Below are positions 1 to 7,520 of a stretch of 42,005 nucleotides of DNA, in pieces. How positions within the stretch are numbered: the stretch's first letter is position 1; each line of letters opens with the position of its first letter. Source of the stretch: Gemmatimonadota bacterium (GTDB taxonomy: Bacteria; Gemmatimonadota; Gemmatimonadetes; Gemmatimonadales; GWC2-71-9); contig JAEUJI010000078.1 in assembly GCA_016794805.1 (NCBI GenBank), positions 1-42,005 of the forward strand, in the 5' to 3' direction. A program made the translations under genes and the position numbers. Under the pieces are notes generated by a model. The model was not told the DNA's origin. It made no database searches and was given only the letters and a program-made list of their open reading frames with translations.

Positions 1-749
1 ACCGTCTGGCGGTAGGGCATCCAGTAGCGCTCCCCCTGGAGCGCGTACTCGAGGTCGGCATCGAGGGTCAGCACCCGGCTCACGATGCGGTTGATCCGCT
101 TGGCGTCCCGGTCGGGCTCGTCGGGATCCACCCAGAGTTCGGTCCCCACGAACCGGAAGCTGATCCTGGCCAGGTCGGCCTCCGCGGCGTCAAACCAGAG
201 CCGGCCCGCCACCAGCGCCGCCCCCTTCTTCCGGGGCAGCACCTCCACCGCGATCAGCTTCACCCGCCGCCCGTCAGTGGTGGCGTACTGCACGCTGTCG
301 GTCACCGCGTAGCGGTACCACTCCGGCGCGCCGGCGGCGAGGGGATGAATCGCGGCCCGGGGCGGCACGTCGTTGCCGAACACCCGGATCGAGTCTCCCA
401 GCCCCCGCGGGAAGAACCAGGGCTGGTCGAAGGTGCTGTTGAGCCGCATGGTGTTGGAGCGGGCCGCGGCACGGCGGCCGAGAATGTCCACCCGCAGGTC
501 GTTGGGCTGGGCCCACTGGACCGTCCCCTCCTGCTCCTCCACCGCCGCGTTCGGCACCTCGGCCCAGCGACGGCGCCCGAGGCCGAAGGAGAGCCGGTAC
601 CGGAACCGGGCCAGGTAATCCCGCACCGAGTGGTCCGAGGTGGCGTGGCGCGCGATGGCCCGCTCGATCAGCGCGCGGGTCGCCTCGTTGGCACAGGGGG
701 GAGTGGTGTCCGGGGGCGCCGCGACGAGCGCGAGGAGCAGCGGCAGCAT
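1..749 (-). CDS. Secreted protein of unknown function, C-terminus cut by the window edge
   Basis: An open frame runs from an ATG at 749 to the window edge without a stop, giving 249 codons. The N-terminus (MLPLLLALVAAPPD) is a short signal peptide, so the product is probably exported. The visible part contains a stretch of alternating hydrophobic strands around residues 140-220 (AVEVLPRKKG, LVAGRLWFD, ISFRFVGTELW) that resembles the LolA-like beta region found in outer-membrane-associated proteins of GC-rich bacteria. That family link is my inference and is weak. The gene lies downstream of the small HTH gene on the same strand, separated by a hairpin, so it may be an independent unit. The C-terminal part and true function cannot be judged from this window. 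Confidence 0.6.
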   Translation of the reverse strand, partial: MLPLLLALVAAPPDTTPPCANEATRALIERAIARHATSDHSVRDYLARFRYRLSFGLGRRRWAEVPNAAVEEQEGTVQWAQPNDLRVDILGRRAAARSNTMRLNSTFDQPWFFPRGLGDSIRVFGNDVPPRAAIHPLAAGAPEWYRYAVTDSVQYATTDGRRVKLIAVEVLPRKKGAALVAGRLWFDAAEADLARISFRFVGTELWVDPDEPDRDAKRINRIVSRVLTLDADLEYALQGERYWMPYRQT

Positions 750-783
750 GGCCAACGGTAACCTCGAGTGGATCGGACGGGAA

Positions 784-811
784 CGGAAAGGGCGGACCCG
801 GAGGTCCGCCC
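784..811 (-). terminator. Hairpin terminator after the PAS/HTH gene
   Basis: A perfect 9-bp stem (790-798 with 803-811, loop CGGA) lies 25 bases beyond the stop codon of the minus-strand HTH gene. It is followed in the transcribed direction by CTTTCC, a short T-run. It sits 40 bases before the start codon of the next minus-strand gene, so it could act as terminator or attenuator. Confidence 0.55.
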
Positions 812-835
812 GAAGATACGAATGCGCCCCGCGAC

Positions 836-1309
836 TCAGGCCAGCGGCTCGCTCCCGGCGGCCGTCTTAGCCCAGCGGCTGCGACCGTCCCGGTGCAGCC
901 CGTAGGCCTTGAGCCGGCGCCACAGCGTGGTGCGGCTGATCCCCAGGTGCTTCGCGGTCTCGGCCAGCTTCCAGCCGTGCTGGTCCAGGGTGCGGACGAT
1001 CGCGTCCCGCTCCCGGTCCGCCAGGGTGGAGGGACCATCCACGCCGGGGATGAACATCGCCTCGCCGAGCTCCAGCGCGCCGACCCGGAGCGGCCGCAGC
1101 CGGCCGCCCATCGCGGCGAGGCGGGGCAGGAGGTTCTGGGCATCATCCACCGGGTCGAGGAGTTCGGCCAGGGCTTCGCGGGCCTGGGTGTTGGCGTACA
1201 GGACCTTGCCCTGTGGATCGAACACCACAACGCCCTCGCTGAAGCCGTCGAGGAGGGCCTTGGCGAGGGGGGAAAAGACTGATGGTGCAGGCGTATGTGT
1301 ATCCGGCAT
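836..1309 (-). CDS. Small PAS domain plus Fis-type helix-turn-helix protein
   Basis: A 157-residue protein with two parts. The N-terminal half (about residues 12-75) reads like a PAS sensor fold (LLDGFSEGVVVFDPQGKVLYAN). The C-terminal half (about 100-145) is a Fis-family HTH of the kind that ends NtrC-type regulators (ERDAIVRTLDQHGWKLAETA followed by GISRTTLWRRLKAYGL). The AAA+ sigma-54-activating domain that normally lies between these parts is absent. It is therefore either a stand-alone DNA-binding sensor or a partner of another regulator. I chose the ATG at 1309; a TTG 24 bases upstream (1333) is in frame but less likely. It follows the EamA gene by 95 bases on the same strand. Its ligand and targets are unknown. 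Confidence 0.8.
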   Translation of the reverse strand: MPDTHTPAPSVFSPLAKALLDGFSEGVVVFDPQGKVLYANTQAREALAELLDPVDDAQNLLPRLAAMGGRLRPLRVGALELGEAMFIPGVDGPSTLADRERDAIVRTLDQHGWKLAETAKHLGISRTTLWRRLKAYGLHRDGRSRWAKTAAGSEPLA

Positions 1310-1404
1310 GGCTCGTTCTACGGTTTGGCGCAAATGGTGGTTTCAGGATGCGTCTATCCCGGTGACGACTGGGAGGGGGGCGGGATGGACACCTTACATC
1401 CCCC

Positions 1405-2337
1405 TTACTCCACCCCACCGGCCCCGAGCCCCGCCGGGCTGGCCTCCCGCCGCTCCGCCCGGATCACCAGCCCCAGCCCCGCGAAGATGGTGAGTCCCGC
1501 CACCAGCGTCCGGGGCGAGATCCCCTCATCCGGCAGCACCAGAGGAGAAACCAGCGCCGCCAGCAACGGTTGAAGATAGATGAATGACGCCACGGTCTGG
1601 GGAGATACGCGCCGCAGGGCCCAGAGGTTGAGCAGGTAGGCGAGGATTGTGGGGAACAGGACGATGAAGCCCACCAGCCCCCAGGTGACAGGGGAGATCG
1701 CCGCGCCGGTGGCCCCGCCGAACGCGGACCACCCGAAGGGCACCACCCCGAGGGTCGCGAAGGCCATGATGTAGGTGCTCGTGGTGATCGCGTCCAGGCG
1801 GCGAAGGAGCGGCTTGGAGAGCAGGAAGTACCCGGCGTAGCAGACCATCGCGAGCAGGATGAGCAGGTTGCCGAGCGCCACCCCGGGCGCAAAGGAGAGG
1901 CGGTCCGGCCCGACCAGGTAGACCGCGCCCGCGCCGGCCAGCGCGATCCCCCACAACTTGGCGGCCGAGGGCCGCTCCTGCCCCAGGAGCACCGCGCCCA
2001 GCACGGTGAAGACCGGCGCGGTGGTGGTGAGGATGGTCGCATTGATGGCGGTGGTGTGGCTCAGCCCGAAGACGAACAGCGTCTGGTTGCCGGTGACGCC
2101 GAGCAGTCCGCACAGCGCCACGTGCAGCAGGGTACGCCGATCCCGGATCCAGGGCCCGCCGCGGGCGGCGTTGAGCAGCAGGAAGGCGCCGGCCGCGCCG
2201 ACCACCCGGCAGAACACCAGCAGCCCGGCGGGCACCGTCTGCAGCACCAGCCGGCCCACGATCGCGTTGCTGGCAAAGAGCACCTGCACCACCACCAGCG
2301 CCAGCCAGGCGCCGCGGGTTGACCCCGCCCCGCTCAT
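1405..2337 (-). CDS. EamA/DMT-family transporter
   Basis: A 310-residue, very hydrophobic protein with about ten predicted membrane helices arranged as two EamA repeats, typical of drug/metabolite transporters that export or import small metabolites. The first repeat begins WLALVVVQVLFASNAIVGRL; the second follows the loop near residue 150 and ends LVAGLTIFAGLGLVIR. Length is normal for the family. The start codon at 2337 overlaps the stop of the upstream helicase gene by four bases (ATGA), which fixes the start and implies translational coupling. A longer in-frame reading exists upstream, but it is antisense-type sequence inside the helicase gene. The substrate cannot be deduced. Confidence 0.88.
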   Translation of the reverse strand: MSGAGSTRGAWLALVVVQVLFASNAIVGRLVLQTVPAGLLVFCRVVGAAGAFLLLNAARGGPWIRDRRTLLHVALCGLLGVTGNQTLFVFGLSHTTAINATILTTTAPVFTVLGAVLLGQERPSAAKLWGIALAGAGAVYLVGPDRLSFAPGVALGNLLILLAMVCYAGYFLLSKPLLRRLDAITTSTYIMAFATLGVVPFGWSAFGGATGAAISPVTWGLVGFIVLFPTILAYLLNLWALRRVSPQTVASFIYLQPLLAALVSPLVLPDEGISPRTLVAGLTIFAGLGLVIRAERREASPAGLGAGGVE

Positions 2338-4892
2338 CGGCGCCGGTGGCGCGGGGGCTTGAACCGGGAGCGGCGTTCCTGCTGCTCCGCCTGCCGGAGC
2401 GCCGCGCGCAATTCCTCCAGCGTGTCGGCGAGCAGCGCCGGCCGGTTGCCCCGCGCCACCGCAAAGCGGAGGGGCCGGTCCACCCGGGGGAGGTCCGCTT
2501 CCGTCAGGCGCCGCGCCTGTCCCTCCCGCAGTTCGAGCCGCGCCACCCCGGCGCCGTTCGCGATCTCGTAGCGGAGGGGGACCATGTCCCCGAAGACCCG
2601 CGCGCTCCCGGGCAGGGCCTGCAGCCGGGCTTGCGTCGGCGGCGGCACCAGCGCCGCCGTCTCGAGCGCGACGGGGGTCCCGAGGAATTTCCGCCAGCCG
2701 GTGACCCCCTGGAGCTGCTCCCGCACCCGGGCGCGGACCGCGTCCGGGCTCGCCGCGTCGAGTGACCCGCCGGAGCGCCGCCACAGTTCGGCCAGCTCCT
2801 GCGCCGAACGCCGCAGTCGTCCCTGGCTCGGATGCACGGTCTCTCCGGCGAGGAGCAGCCGCGCCAGCGCGTCCGGGAGGATGTCATGGAACTCCGGCGG
2901 GACCGGATCCGCGAGCGGCTCCACCAGGGTGTCCAGCTCGAACCCGAAGTAGCTGAGCCGCTGCCGCACCACGAGTCCCTGGTGCTTCCGCGGGCCCCCT
3001 ACCTCGATCTCGGCCGGCCCCCGCCGCGCGAAGCGGCGGATGAGGTCGTACGACAGCGTGGTCCCTTCGATTGCCGCGCGCGGCACCCCGAACTTGTCGG
3101 CGAAGAAGCGCAGGTTCCCCGCCACCGCGCCCCAGCTCCCGGCCACCGAGTTGCGCGAGACCCGCGCTTCCTGGCCGTCGGCGGTATGCTCGTCGATCAC
3201 GAGGTCGAAGGGCATGATGCGGGCGAGCAGCTCCAGCCAGCTGTCGCGCAGCTCGCCGCCGGCGTAGGGAAGCTTTGCCGGGAGCGGCAGCTCCAGGGCC
3301 CGGTACACGGAGGCGGTGCCCAGCGCGATGTCCTCGATCGCCTTGACCAGCACCCCGCGGGCCGTGGCCCATTCGTCCAACCCCGCCTCGTCGAACCGGT
3401 GTCGCGGCAGGCCGTACACCTCGCCCAGCGCCCCGAAGCGGTTGACCGCCTCGGCGAAGAGGTTGTACGCCGTCAGGTGGTCGCTGCCGTTCACCCGCAC
3501 CCCTTCGAGGTCCCGCTCCTCGCGGGTCATCCGGTGCAGGGAATCGATGTTGGAGCAGACCGCCACCACCGGCGCCAGCGCAGCGCCGGCGTGCACCAGC
3601 AGTTCCCCCCAGGCCCGGTCCACCGGCATCGCCTCCACCTCGCGGCCGTAGCGGGTGAGCCGTCCCTGCTCCACCAGCCCCCGGTCGGTGAGGCGCGCCA
3701 GCGCCTTGCGGTAGGCGGCGCGGTCGAGCGGCACCGGCAGGTCCAGCTCGCTGGCATCCACTCCCAGGGCGGCGCAGGTGATCGCCACCCGCTCCGCATC
3801 CCCGGCAAGCTGGAACTCGGGCGGCGTGGGGCGGAGCTTCTCGAACACCAGCTCCCGGTCGGACAGGATGAATACCTGGCCATCGGCCACCCGGCCATGC
3901 ACCCGCCCCGCCATCTGCAGGATCTCGTTGGCCCCGAGATACAGCCGATGCAGCACGTTCCGACCCCGGTCCACCACGTTGCTGTAGCGCGCGTCGTAGA
4001 TCACCACGGTATCGAGGCCGCGGATGTTGAGCGCCGACTGGCCGGCCGCGGTCATCGCGAGCAGGAAGGGACGCCGCGCCTCCTCCTCCAGGAACGGGCG
4101 GATCACCCGGATCGGCTCGCCGCCGTGATAGAACGCGGCGTTGAGCCGGGGCCACCGCTCCCCGAGGCCGCGGGCCAGCTGCTCCACCTCGGCGCGGGTG
4201 GGCACGAACACCGCCACCCCGCGCCGCTCCTTGATCACCCAGCGCAGGAACTTGTCGTCGAGGAACTCCTCCGCCCGCTTGGGCAGCACCTTGACCTTCG
4301 CCCGGAGCGCCGGGTCGAACGCCGTGGTCTCCAGCACCTGCGTCGAATCGAGGTAACGGGCGTAGAAGGCGGGATCCACGGTGGCCGACAGCCAGATGAA
4401 GCGGCACCCGGCCCGTTTGCCCAGCGCGAGGCACAGCTCCAGCTCGGCGGAGGTCTGGTGGATCTCGTCCACGATCAGGGTATCGCGGCGGCTGATGAGG
4501 TCATCCTCGAACCAGCGCCGCGCGATCCCCGTGGTCACGATCACCACGTTCCAGCTCGGGGTCTCGGGCGTCGCCTCCCGCTCCCGGTTGACCACCCCCA
4601 CCCGGAGCGGCGCCTGCAGGATGGATTCGGCGATGGGCCGGATGCCGAGGGTCTTTCCGGTGCCGGTGCCGGCCACGATCCCGAAGCCCTGCCCGGAGCC
4701 GGCGAGGGCGCGCAGCTCCGCGCCGTGGGTCCGCTCGAGCAGGGTCTCGATCCCGCTCAGCCCGAGGCCGAGCTCGATGGTCTCGCAGGCGGCACGGGTG
4801 GGAGCGATGACGATGACCCGGCCATGGGGATGGGCGGCGTGCCGCCAGGCATCGATGTCGGGGGGGAGGAGGTGATCGCGGCTCGGGTGCAC
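2334..4892 (-). CDS. DEAH-type ATP-dependent helicase (HrpA/HrpB-like)
   Basis: An 852-residue superfamily 2 helicase. Visible motifs: Walker A AGTGTGKT (about 74-81), motif II DEIH (142-145), motif III SAT (169-171), an RNA-helicase C-terminal domain with VFVPTRAEVEQL, and motif VI QMAGRVHGR near residue 325. DEIH plus QxxGRxxR points to the DEAH/RHA group, whose bacterial members (HrpA, HrpB) act on RNA. The C-terminal approximately 400 residues are not clearly recognisable and could be a family-specific accessory region. The start is a GTG at 4892 without an obvious ribosome-binding site; upstream lies a palindromic repeat pair. It is the first gene of a two-gene unit with the EamA transporter. 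The cellular RNA target is unknown. Confidence 0.85.
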   Translation of the reverse strand: MHPSRDHLLPPDIDAWRHAAHPHGRVIVIAPTRAACETIELGLGLSGIETLLERTHGAELRALAGSGQGFGIVAGTGTGKTLGIRPIAESILQAPLRVGVVNREREATPETPSWNVVIVTTGIARRWFEDDLISRRDTLIVDEIHQTSAELELCLALGKRAGCRFIWLSATVDPAFYARYLDSTQVLETTAFDPALRAKVKVLPKRAEEFLDDKFLRWVIKERRGVAVFVPTRAEVEQLARGLGERWPRLNAAFYHGGEPIRVIRPFLEEEARRPFLLAMTAAGQSALNIRGLDTVVIYDARYSNVVDRGRNVLHRLYLGANEILQMAGRVHGRVADGQVFILSDRELVFEKLRPTPPEFQLAGDAERVAITCAALGVDASELDLPVPLDRAAYRKALARLTDRGLVEQGRLTRYGREVEAMPVDRAWGELLVHAGAALAPVVAVCSNIDSLHRMTREERDLEGVRVNGSDHLTAYNLFAEAVNRFGALGEVYGLPRHRFDEAGLDEWATARGVLVKAIEDIALGTASVYRALELPLPAKLPYAGGELRDSWLELLARIMPFDLVIDEHTADGQEARVSRNSVAGSWGAVAGNLRFFADKFGVPRAAIEGTTLSYDLIRRFARRGPAEIEVGGPRKHQGLVVRQRLSYFGFELDTLVEPLADPVPPEFHDILPDALARLLLAGETVHPSQGRLRRSAQELAELWRRSGGSLDAASPDAVRARVREQLQGVTGWRKFLGTPVALETAALVPPPTQARLQALPGSARVFGDMVPLRYEIANGAGVARLELREGQARRLTEADLPRVDRPLRFAVARGNRPALLADTLEELRAALRQAEQQERRSRFKPPRHRRR

Positions 4893-4903
4893 ACCGTAAT
4901 GTA

Positions 4904-5004
4904 AGGGCGCCCCTTGTGGGCGCCCGTTTCCTGACGCAGACCGCCTTGGTCACCAGCCCGCAGACAGCGAGGGCGCCCCCTGTGGGCGCCCGGTTCCTGC
5001 CGCG
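4904..5004. repeat. Two copies of a short palindromic repeat (REP/MITE-like)
   Basis: Two near-identical 34-35 base elements lie at 4904-4937 and 4970-5004, separated by 32 bases. Each contains GGGCGCCC, a 4-5 base spacer with TGT, and GGGCGCCC again, followed by a G(T/G)TTCCTG tail. The two 8-mers are self-complementary and complementary to each other, so each copy can fold into a strong hairpin. Read on the minus strand one frame gives GAHKGRPY / GAHRGRPR, a phrase I have often seen in translated intergenic repeats of GC-rich genomes. The pair fills the gap between the helicase start and the next minus-strand gene. Confidence 0.8.
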
Positions 5005-5034
5005 TCATCCGGCTTCGATGGTCCTGCCCGGCGG

Positions 5035-5295
5035 CTAGTTCCGCACAAAGGCGATGGTCACCCGGCGCCGGGCCTGGGCCACGGAATCCGCCGGGGCGAC
5101 CTCCACCCGCACCATCGCCAGTGAGGTCTGGCTCAGCGCCGGGGTCTCGAGTCCGGGCTTCGGCAGCCGAGTCAGGGCCTCCTGGCTCGGCTCGGCATGG
5201 AGCACCCGGGCCGTCGCGGTCAGGCGGGCCCGACCCTGTCCCGCGAGGCCCCCGGGGAGGATGCAGAACGCGAGAAGCAGGAGCCCGGCAGGCAT
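5035..5295 (-). CDS. Small secreted protein, possible fimbria-associated
   Basis: An 86-residue protein starting MPAGLLLLAFCILPGGLAGQ, a clear signal peptide with cleavage near residue 20. The mature part is only about 65 residues. Its first strand (ARLTATARVLHAEP) resembles the first strand of the DUF4402 subunit encoded divergently at 5637 (ANINATATVFQAIT), which suggests a relict or minor subunit-like protein. This similarity is short and only suggestive. The ATG at 5295 was preferred because it places the signal peptide at the N-terminus; longer in-frame starts add an unlikely basic leader. It ends MVRVEVAPADSV...VTIAFVRN, a beta-strand-like tail. Confidence 0.6.
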   Translation of the reverse strand: MPAGLLLLAFCILPGGLAGQGRARLTATARVLHAEPSQEALTRLPKPGLETPALSQTSLAMVRVEVAPADSVAQARRRVTIAFVRN

Positions 5296-5636
5296 CAGGA
5301 AGCGGGAGCCGGAGGGTTGGGCGGGGCGAGCTTCGCGGTCCGCACAGGAGCGGGGGTGATGATGGTCACGGCCTTGGCCGCGCCGATTCGAGTGAAGCCG
5401 TTGCACTGTCAGCACTTGCGCCATCCAGCCCAGGGGCCGTTCCGGTGACCAAAAGGCGCTTCAAGGTGTACAAGACATTGACACATTGAAGTACCGGTTT
5501 GCCAACGACTTACCGCGCAGTCACAGACATCTTTGAACACGCGGCACGGTGGTTGCCCTCCCCCGGCCCCAGGAGCAGCCACTCCTGGGACCTGCAGTCC
5601 GATACGACCACACACACCAACAGCGAGGGAAGGGCA
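5296..5636. promoter_or_regulatory. Divergent intergenic region with pilin leader hairpin
   Basis: This 341-base gap separates the small secreted protein (minus) from the fimbrial operon (plus). A perfect 8-bp stem-loop (CCCAGGAG at 5568-5575 with CTCCTGGG at 5582-5589) lies in the expected pilin leader, upstream of a strong ribosome-binding site (GAGGGAAGGG) before the ATG at 5637. A TTGACA is present at 5478-5483 but no convincing -10 box follows at normal spacing. I saw no gene in the gap. Confidence 0.45.
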
Positions 5637-6134
5637 ATGCGCATCTTGACCAAAGTATCGGCCGTCGTCGTCGCGTTCATGAGTCTGAACGCCGCCGGGG
5701 CCAGCGCCCAGAGCGCGAACATCAACGCCACCGCCACCGTGTTCCAGGCGATCACGGTCACGGGGGCCCGGTACCTGTCCTTCGGGAACGTCTTCCCGGT
5801 CGTTGCCAAGACCGTCGTGGTGAGCGACGCGACCAGCGGCCGCTTCGACCTGACCGGCCAGAGCAGCGGCAACGTCAACGTCAGCTTCACCCTGCCGACC
5901 AACCTGACCAGCGGTGCGAACAACCTGCCGATCGGCACCTGGACCGGCTGCACCAACGGCACCAACACCACCACCGGCTGCACCAGCTTCACGCCGTCGG
6001 CTGGCGCCACCGCCTCCGCCTTCAGCGGTGCCGGCGCGCTCTTCGTGTGGGTGGGTGGCACCGTGTCTCCGGCCGCCAACCAGGCCGCGGGCGCGTACAC
6101 CGGCGTCGTCACCCTGACGGCCGCCTACTTCTGA
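5637..6134 (+). CDS. DUF4402 fimbrial subunit (probable major subunit)
   Basis: A 165-residue exported protein. Residues 1-24 form a signal peptide (MRILTKVSAVVVAFMSLNAA, then GASA-Q). The mature chain is a DUF4402-type beta-sandwich: it opens with INATATVFQAITVTGARYLSFGNV, carries GRFDLTGQSSGNV-type repeats in the middle, and ends with alternating hydrophobics TGVVTLTAAYF, the pattern used for donor-strand exchange in chaperone-usher pili. A tract rich in Thr, Asn and two Cys (CTNGTNTTTGC, about residues 105-115) could form a disulfide loop. The start is supported by the best ribosome-binding site in the locus. It is the first gene of subunit-subunit-chaperone-usher order, so probably the most abundant subunit. 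Confidence 0.88.
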   Translation: MRILTKVSAVVVAFMSLNAAGASAQSANINATATVFQAITVTGARYLSFGNVFPVVAKTVVVSDATSGRFDLTGQSSGNVNVSFTLPTNLTSGANNLPIGTWTGCTNGTNTTTGCTSFTPSAGATASAFSGAGALFVWVGGTVSPAANQAAGAYTGVVTLTAAYF

Positions 6135-6231
6135 ACCCCTGATCAGGGCGTTCCGGGCGACTCACGGGTGACCTGGACACGGCTATCTTGCTCGTGTCCT
6201 TCACCCGTGGGCCCTCCCCCGGACTCCCCGC

Positions 6232-6690
6232 ATGCGCCGATGCGCCTTCCTCCTCCTGTCCGCCCTGCTCGCGGCCACGCCGCTCGCGGGGCAGTCCACG
6301 GTCACCGGGATACGGGACCTGGCCTTCGGCATCGTGATCCGTGGCGTCCAGACCACCGTGGCGCCCGCGGACCCGGTGAAGAGCGGCCGGTTCTACGTGC
6401 GGCACCGGCTCAACCGGCAGGTGCGGATCCAGTTCACCCTGCCCACCCAGCTTGCCCGGGTCGGCGGCGGCGGCAACCTGCCCATCACCTTCCCGAACAA
6501 CAGCGGCATCGCGCAGGGCACGGCGGGGAACAGCGTTCCCCTCACCTTCAACCCCAACGTGGCGCAGACCTTCAACCTGGTCACCAGTGCCGACTTCTTC
6601 GTGAACCTCGGCGGACGGGTCTCACCGGCGGCGAACCAGGCCACCGGGAACTACCGCGGCACCGTCACCCTCACCGTCACCTTCTTCTAG
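6232..6690 (+). CDS. DUF4402 fimbrial subunit (second subunit)
   Basis: A 152-residue exported protein with signal peptide MRRCAFLLLSALLAATPLAG and a DUF4402-like mature domain. It shares with the preceding subunit the motif SPAANQA(T/A)G.Y and the closing beta-strand (GTVTLTVTFF), showing that the two genes are paralogues. It opens with DLAFGIVIRGV, corresponding to the YLSFGNVFPVV strand of the first subunit. Ninety-seven bases separate it from the first subunit gene and five bases from the chaperone gene. It could be a tip or minor subunit. No sign of damage. Confidence 0.85.
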   Translation: MRRCAFLLLSALLAATPLAGQSTVTGIRDLAFGIVIRGVQTTVAPADPVKSGRFYVRHRLNRQVRIQFTLPTQLARVGGGGNLPITFPNNSGIAQGTAGNSVPLTFNPNVAQTFNLVTSADFFVNLGGRVSPAANQATGNYRGTVTLTVTFF

Positions 6691-6695
6691 GCATC

Positions 6696-7520
6696 ATGCG
6701 CGGCCTCTCGCTCGGCCTCCTCGTCGTCCTCGGCTGGGCCCACGGGGCCGCCGCCCAGGGCGTCGTCGTCGCGCCCCACGCCGTCTATCTCGACCACCGC
6801 ACCCGGAGCGCCTCCATCACGCTCTACAACCCCGGCGCCGACGCGGCCGAGGTCGAGATCGCCTCCATCTACGGGTACCCGGTGACCGACTCGCTCGGTC
6901 ACTTCATGCTGCACATCCCCGACTCGGTGGATGCCACGATGCCGGCCGCCAATGGCTGGATCGAGGCCTTTCCCCGCCGCATGACGATCCCGCCGCTGTC
7001 CCGCCAGACGGTTCGCCTGCTGGCCCGGCCGCCCCAGGGACTCTCCGACGGCGAGTACTGGTCCCGGGTGATGATCACCGCACGGGGCGCGGCCCCGGTC
7101 GCTACCGCGGACACCGCCGGCATCTCCATCGGCCTTGCACTCGAAGTCCGGACGATCATCCCGCTCACCTACCGGAAGGGTGCGCTCTCCTCCGGCGTGG
7201 CCATCACCGGCCTGACCGTCACCCCGGCGGGGGACTCGCTCGATGTCCGCGCGCGCCTGGAACGCCAGGGCACCGCGGCCTACATCGGGACGGCACGTGG
7301 CACCCTCCTCAATGCCGCCGGCAAGCCGGTGGCGCGCTTCGAGCAGCCGGTGGCGGTGTACTACGACGCCACCCCCGGCTTCATGCTGCCGGTCGCCGGC
7401 CTCCCCGCGGGGAGCTACCGGGTGCGGCTGGAGCTGGTGAGCGAACGGCCGGACATTTCCCCCGACCTGCTGCTCCGCGCGCCCCCGGCCCGCGACTCCC
7501 TTGAGGTGCGGCTGCCATGA
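6696..7520 (+). CDS. Periplasmic fimbrial chaperone (PapD-like)
   Basis: A 274-residue protein with signal peptide (MRGLSLGLLVVLGWAHGAAAQ). The mature N-terminal domain begins VVVAPHAVYLDHRTRSASITLYNPG, the usual opening beta strands of pilus chaperones, followed by PPLSRQTVRLLARPP around residues 100-115, equivalent to the G1 strand region. The second domain (from about 165) is an Ig-like fold with VRARLERQGTAAYIGTARG. Such chaperones hold subunits in the periplasm by donating a strand and deliver them to the usher. The start codon lies five bases after the preceding stop, and its stop overlaps the usher ATG by four bases. The exact chaperone subclass cannot be assigned. Confidence 0.8.
   Translation: MRGLSLGLLVVLGWAHGAAAQGVVVAPHAVYLDHRTRSASITLYNPGADAAEVEIASIYGYPVTDSLGHFMLHIPDSVDATMPAANGWIEAFPRRMTIPPLSRQTVRLLARPPQGLSDGEYWSRVMITARGAAPVATADTAGISIGLALEVRTIIPLTYRKGALSSGVAITGLTVTPAGDSLDVRARLERQGTAAYIGTARGTLLNAAGKPVARFEQPVAVYYDATPGFMLPVAGLPAGSYRVRLELVSERPDISPDLLLRAPPARDSLEVRLP

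Noticed and set aside
2832-4904. 690-residue open frame opposite the helicase gene
   Set aside because: Its sequence is rich in H, R, P, G and V as expected from antisense of a GC-rich gene, while the minus strand shows full helicase motifs.
5478-5483. TTGACA as the promoter of the fimbrial operon
   Set aside because: No acceptable -10 box at 15-19 bases; the base words near 5500 are GC-rich.
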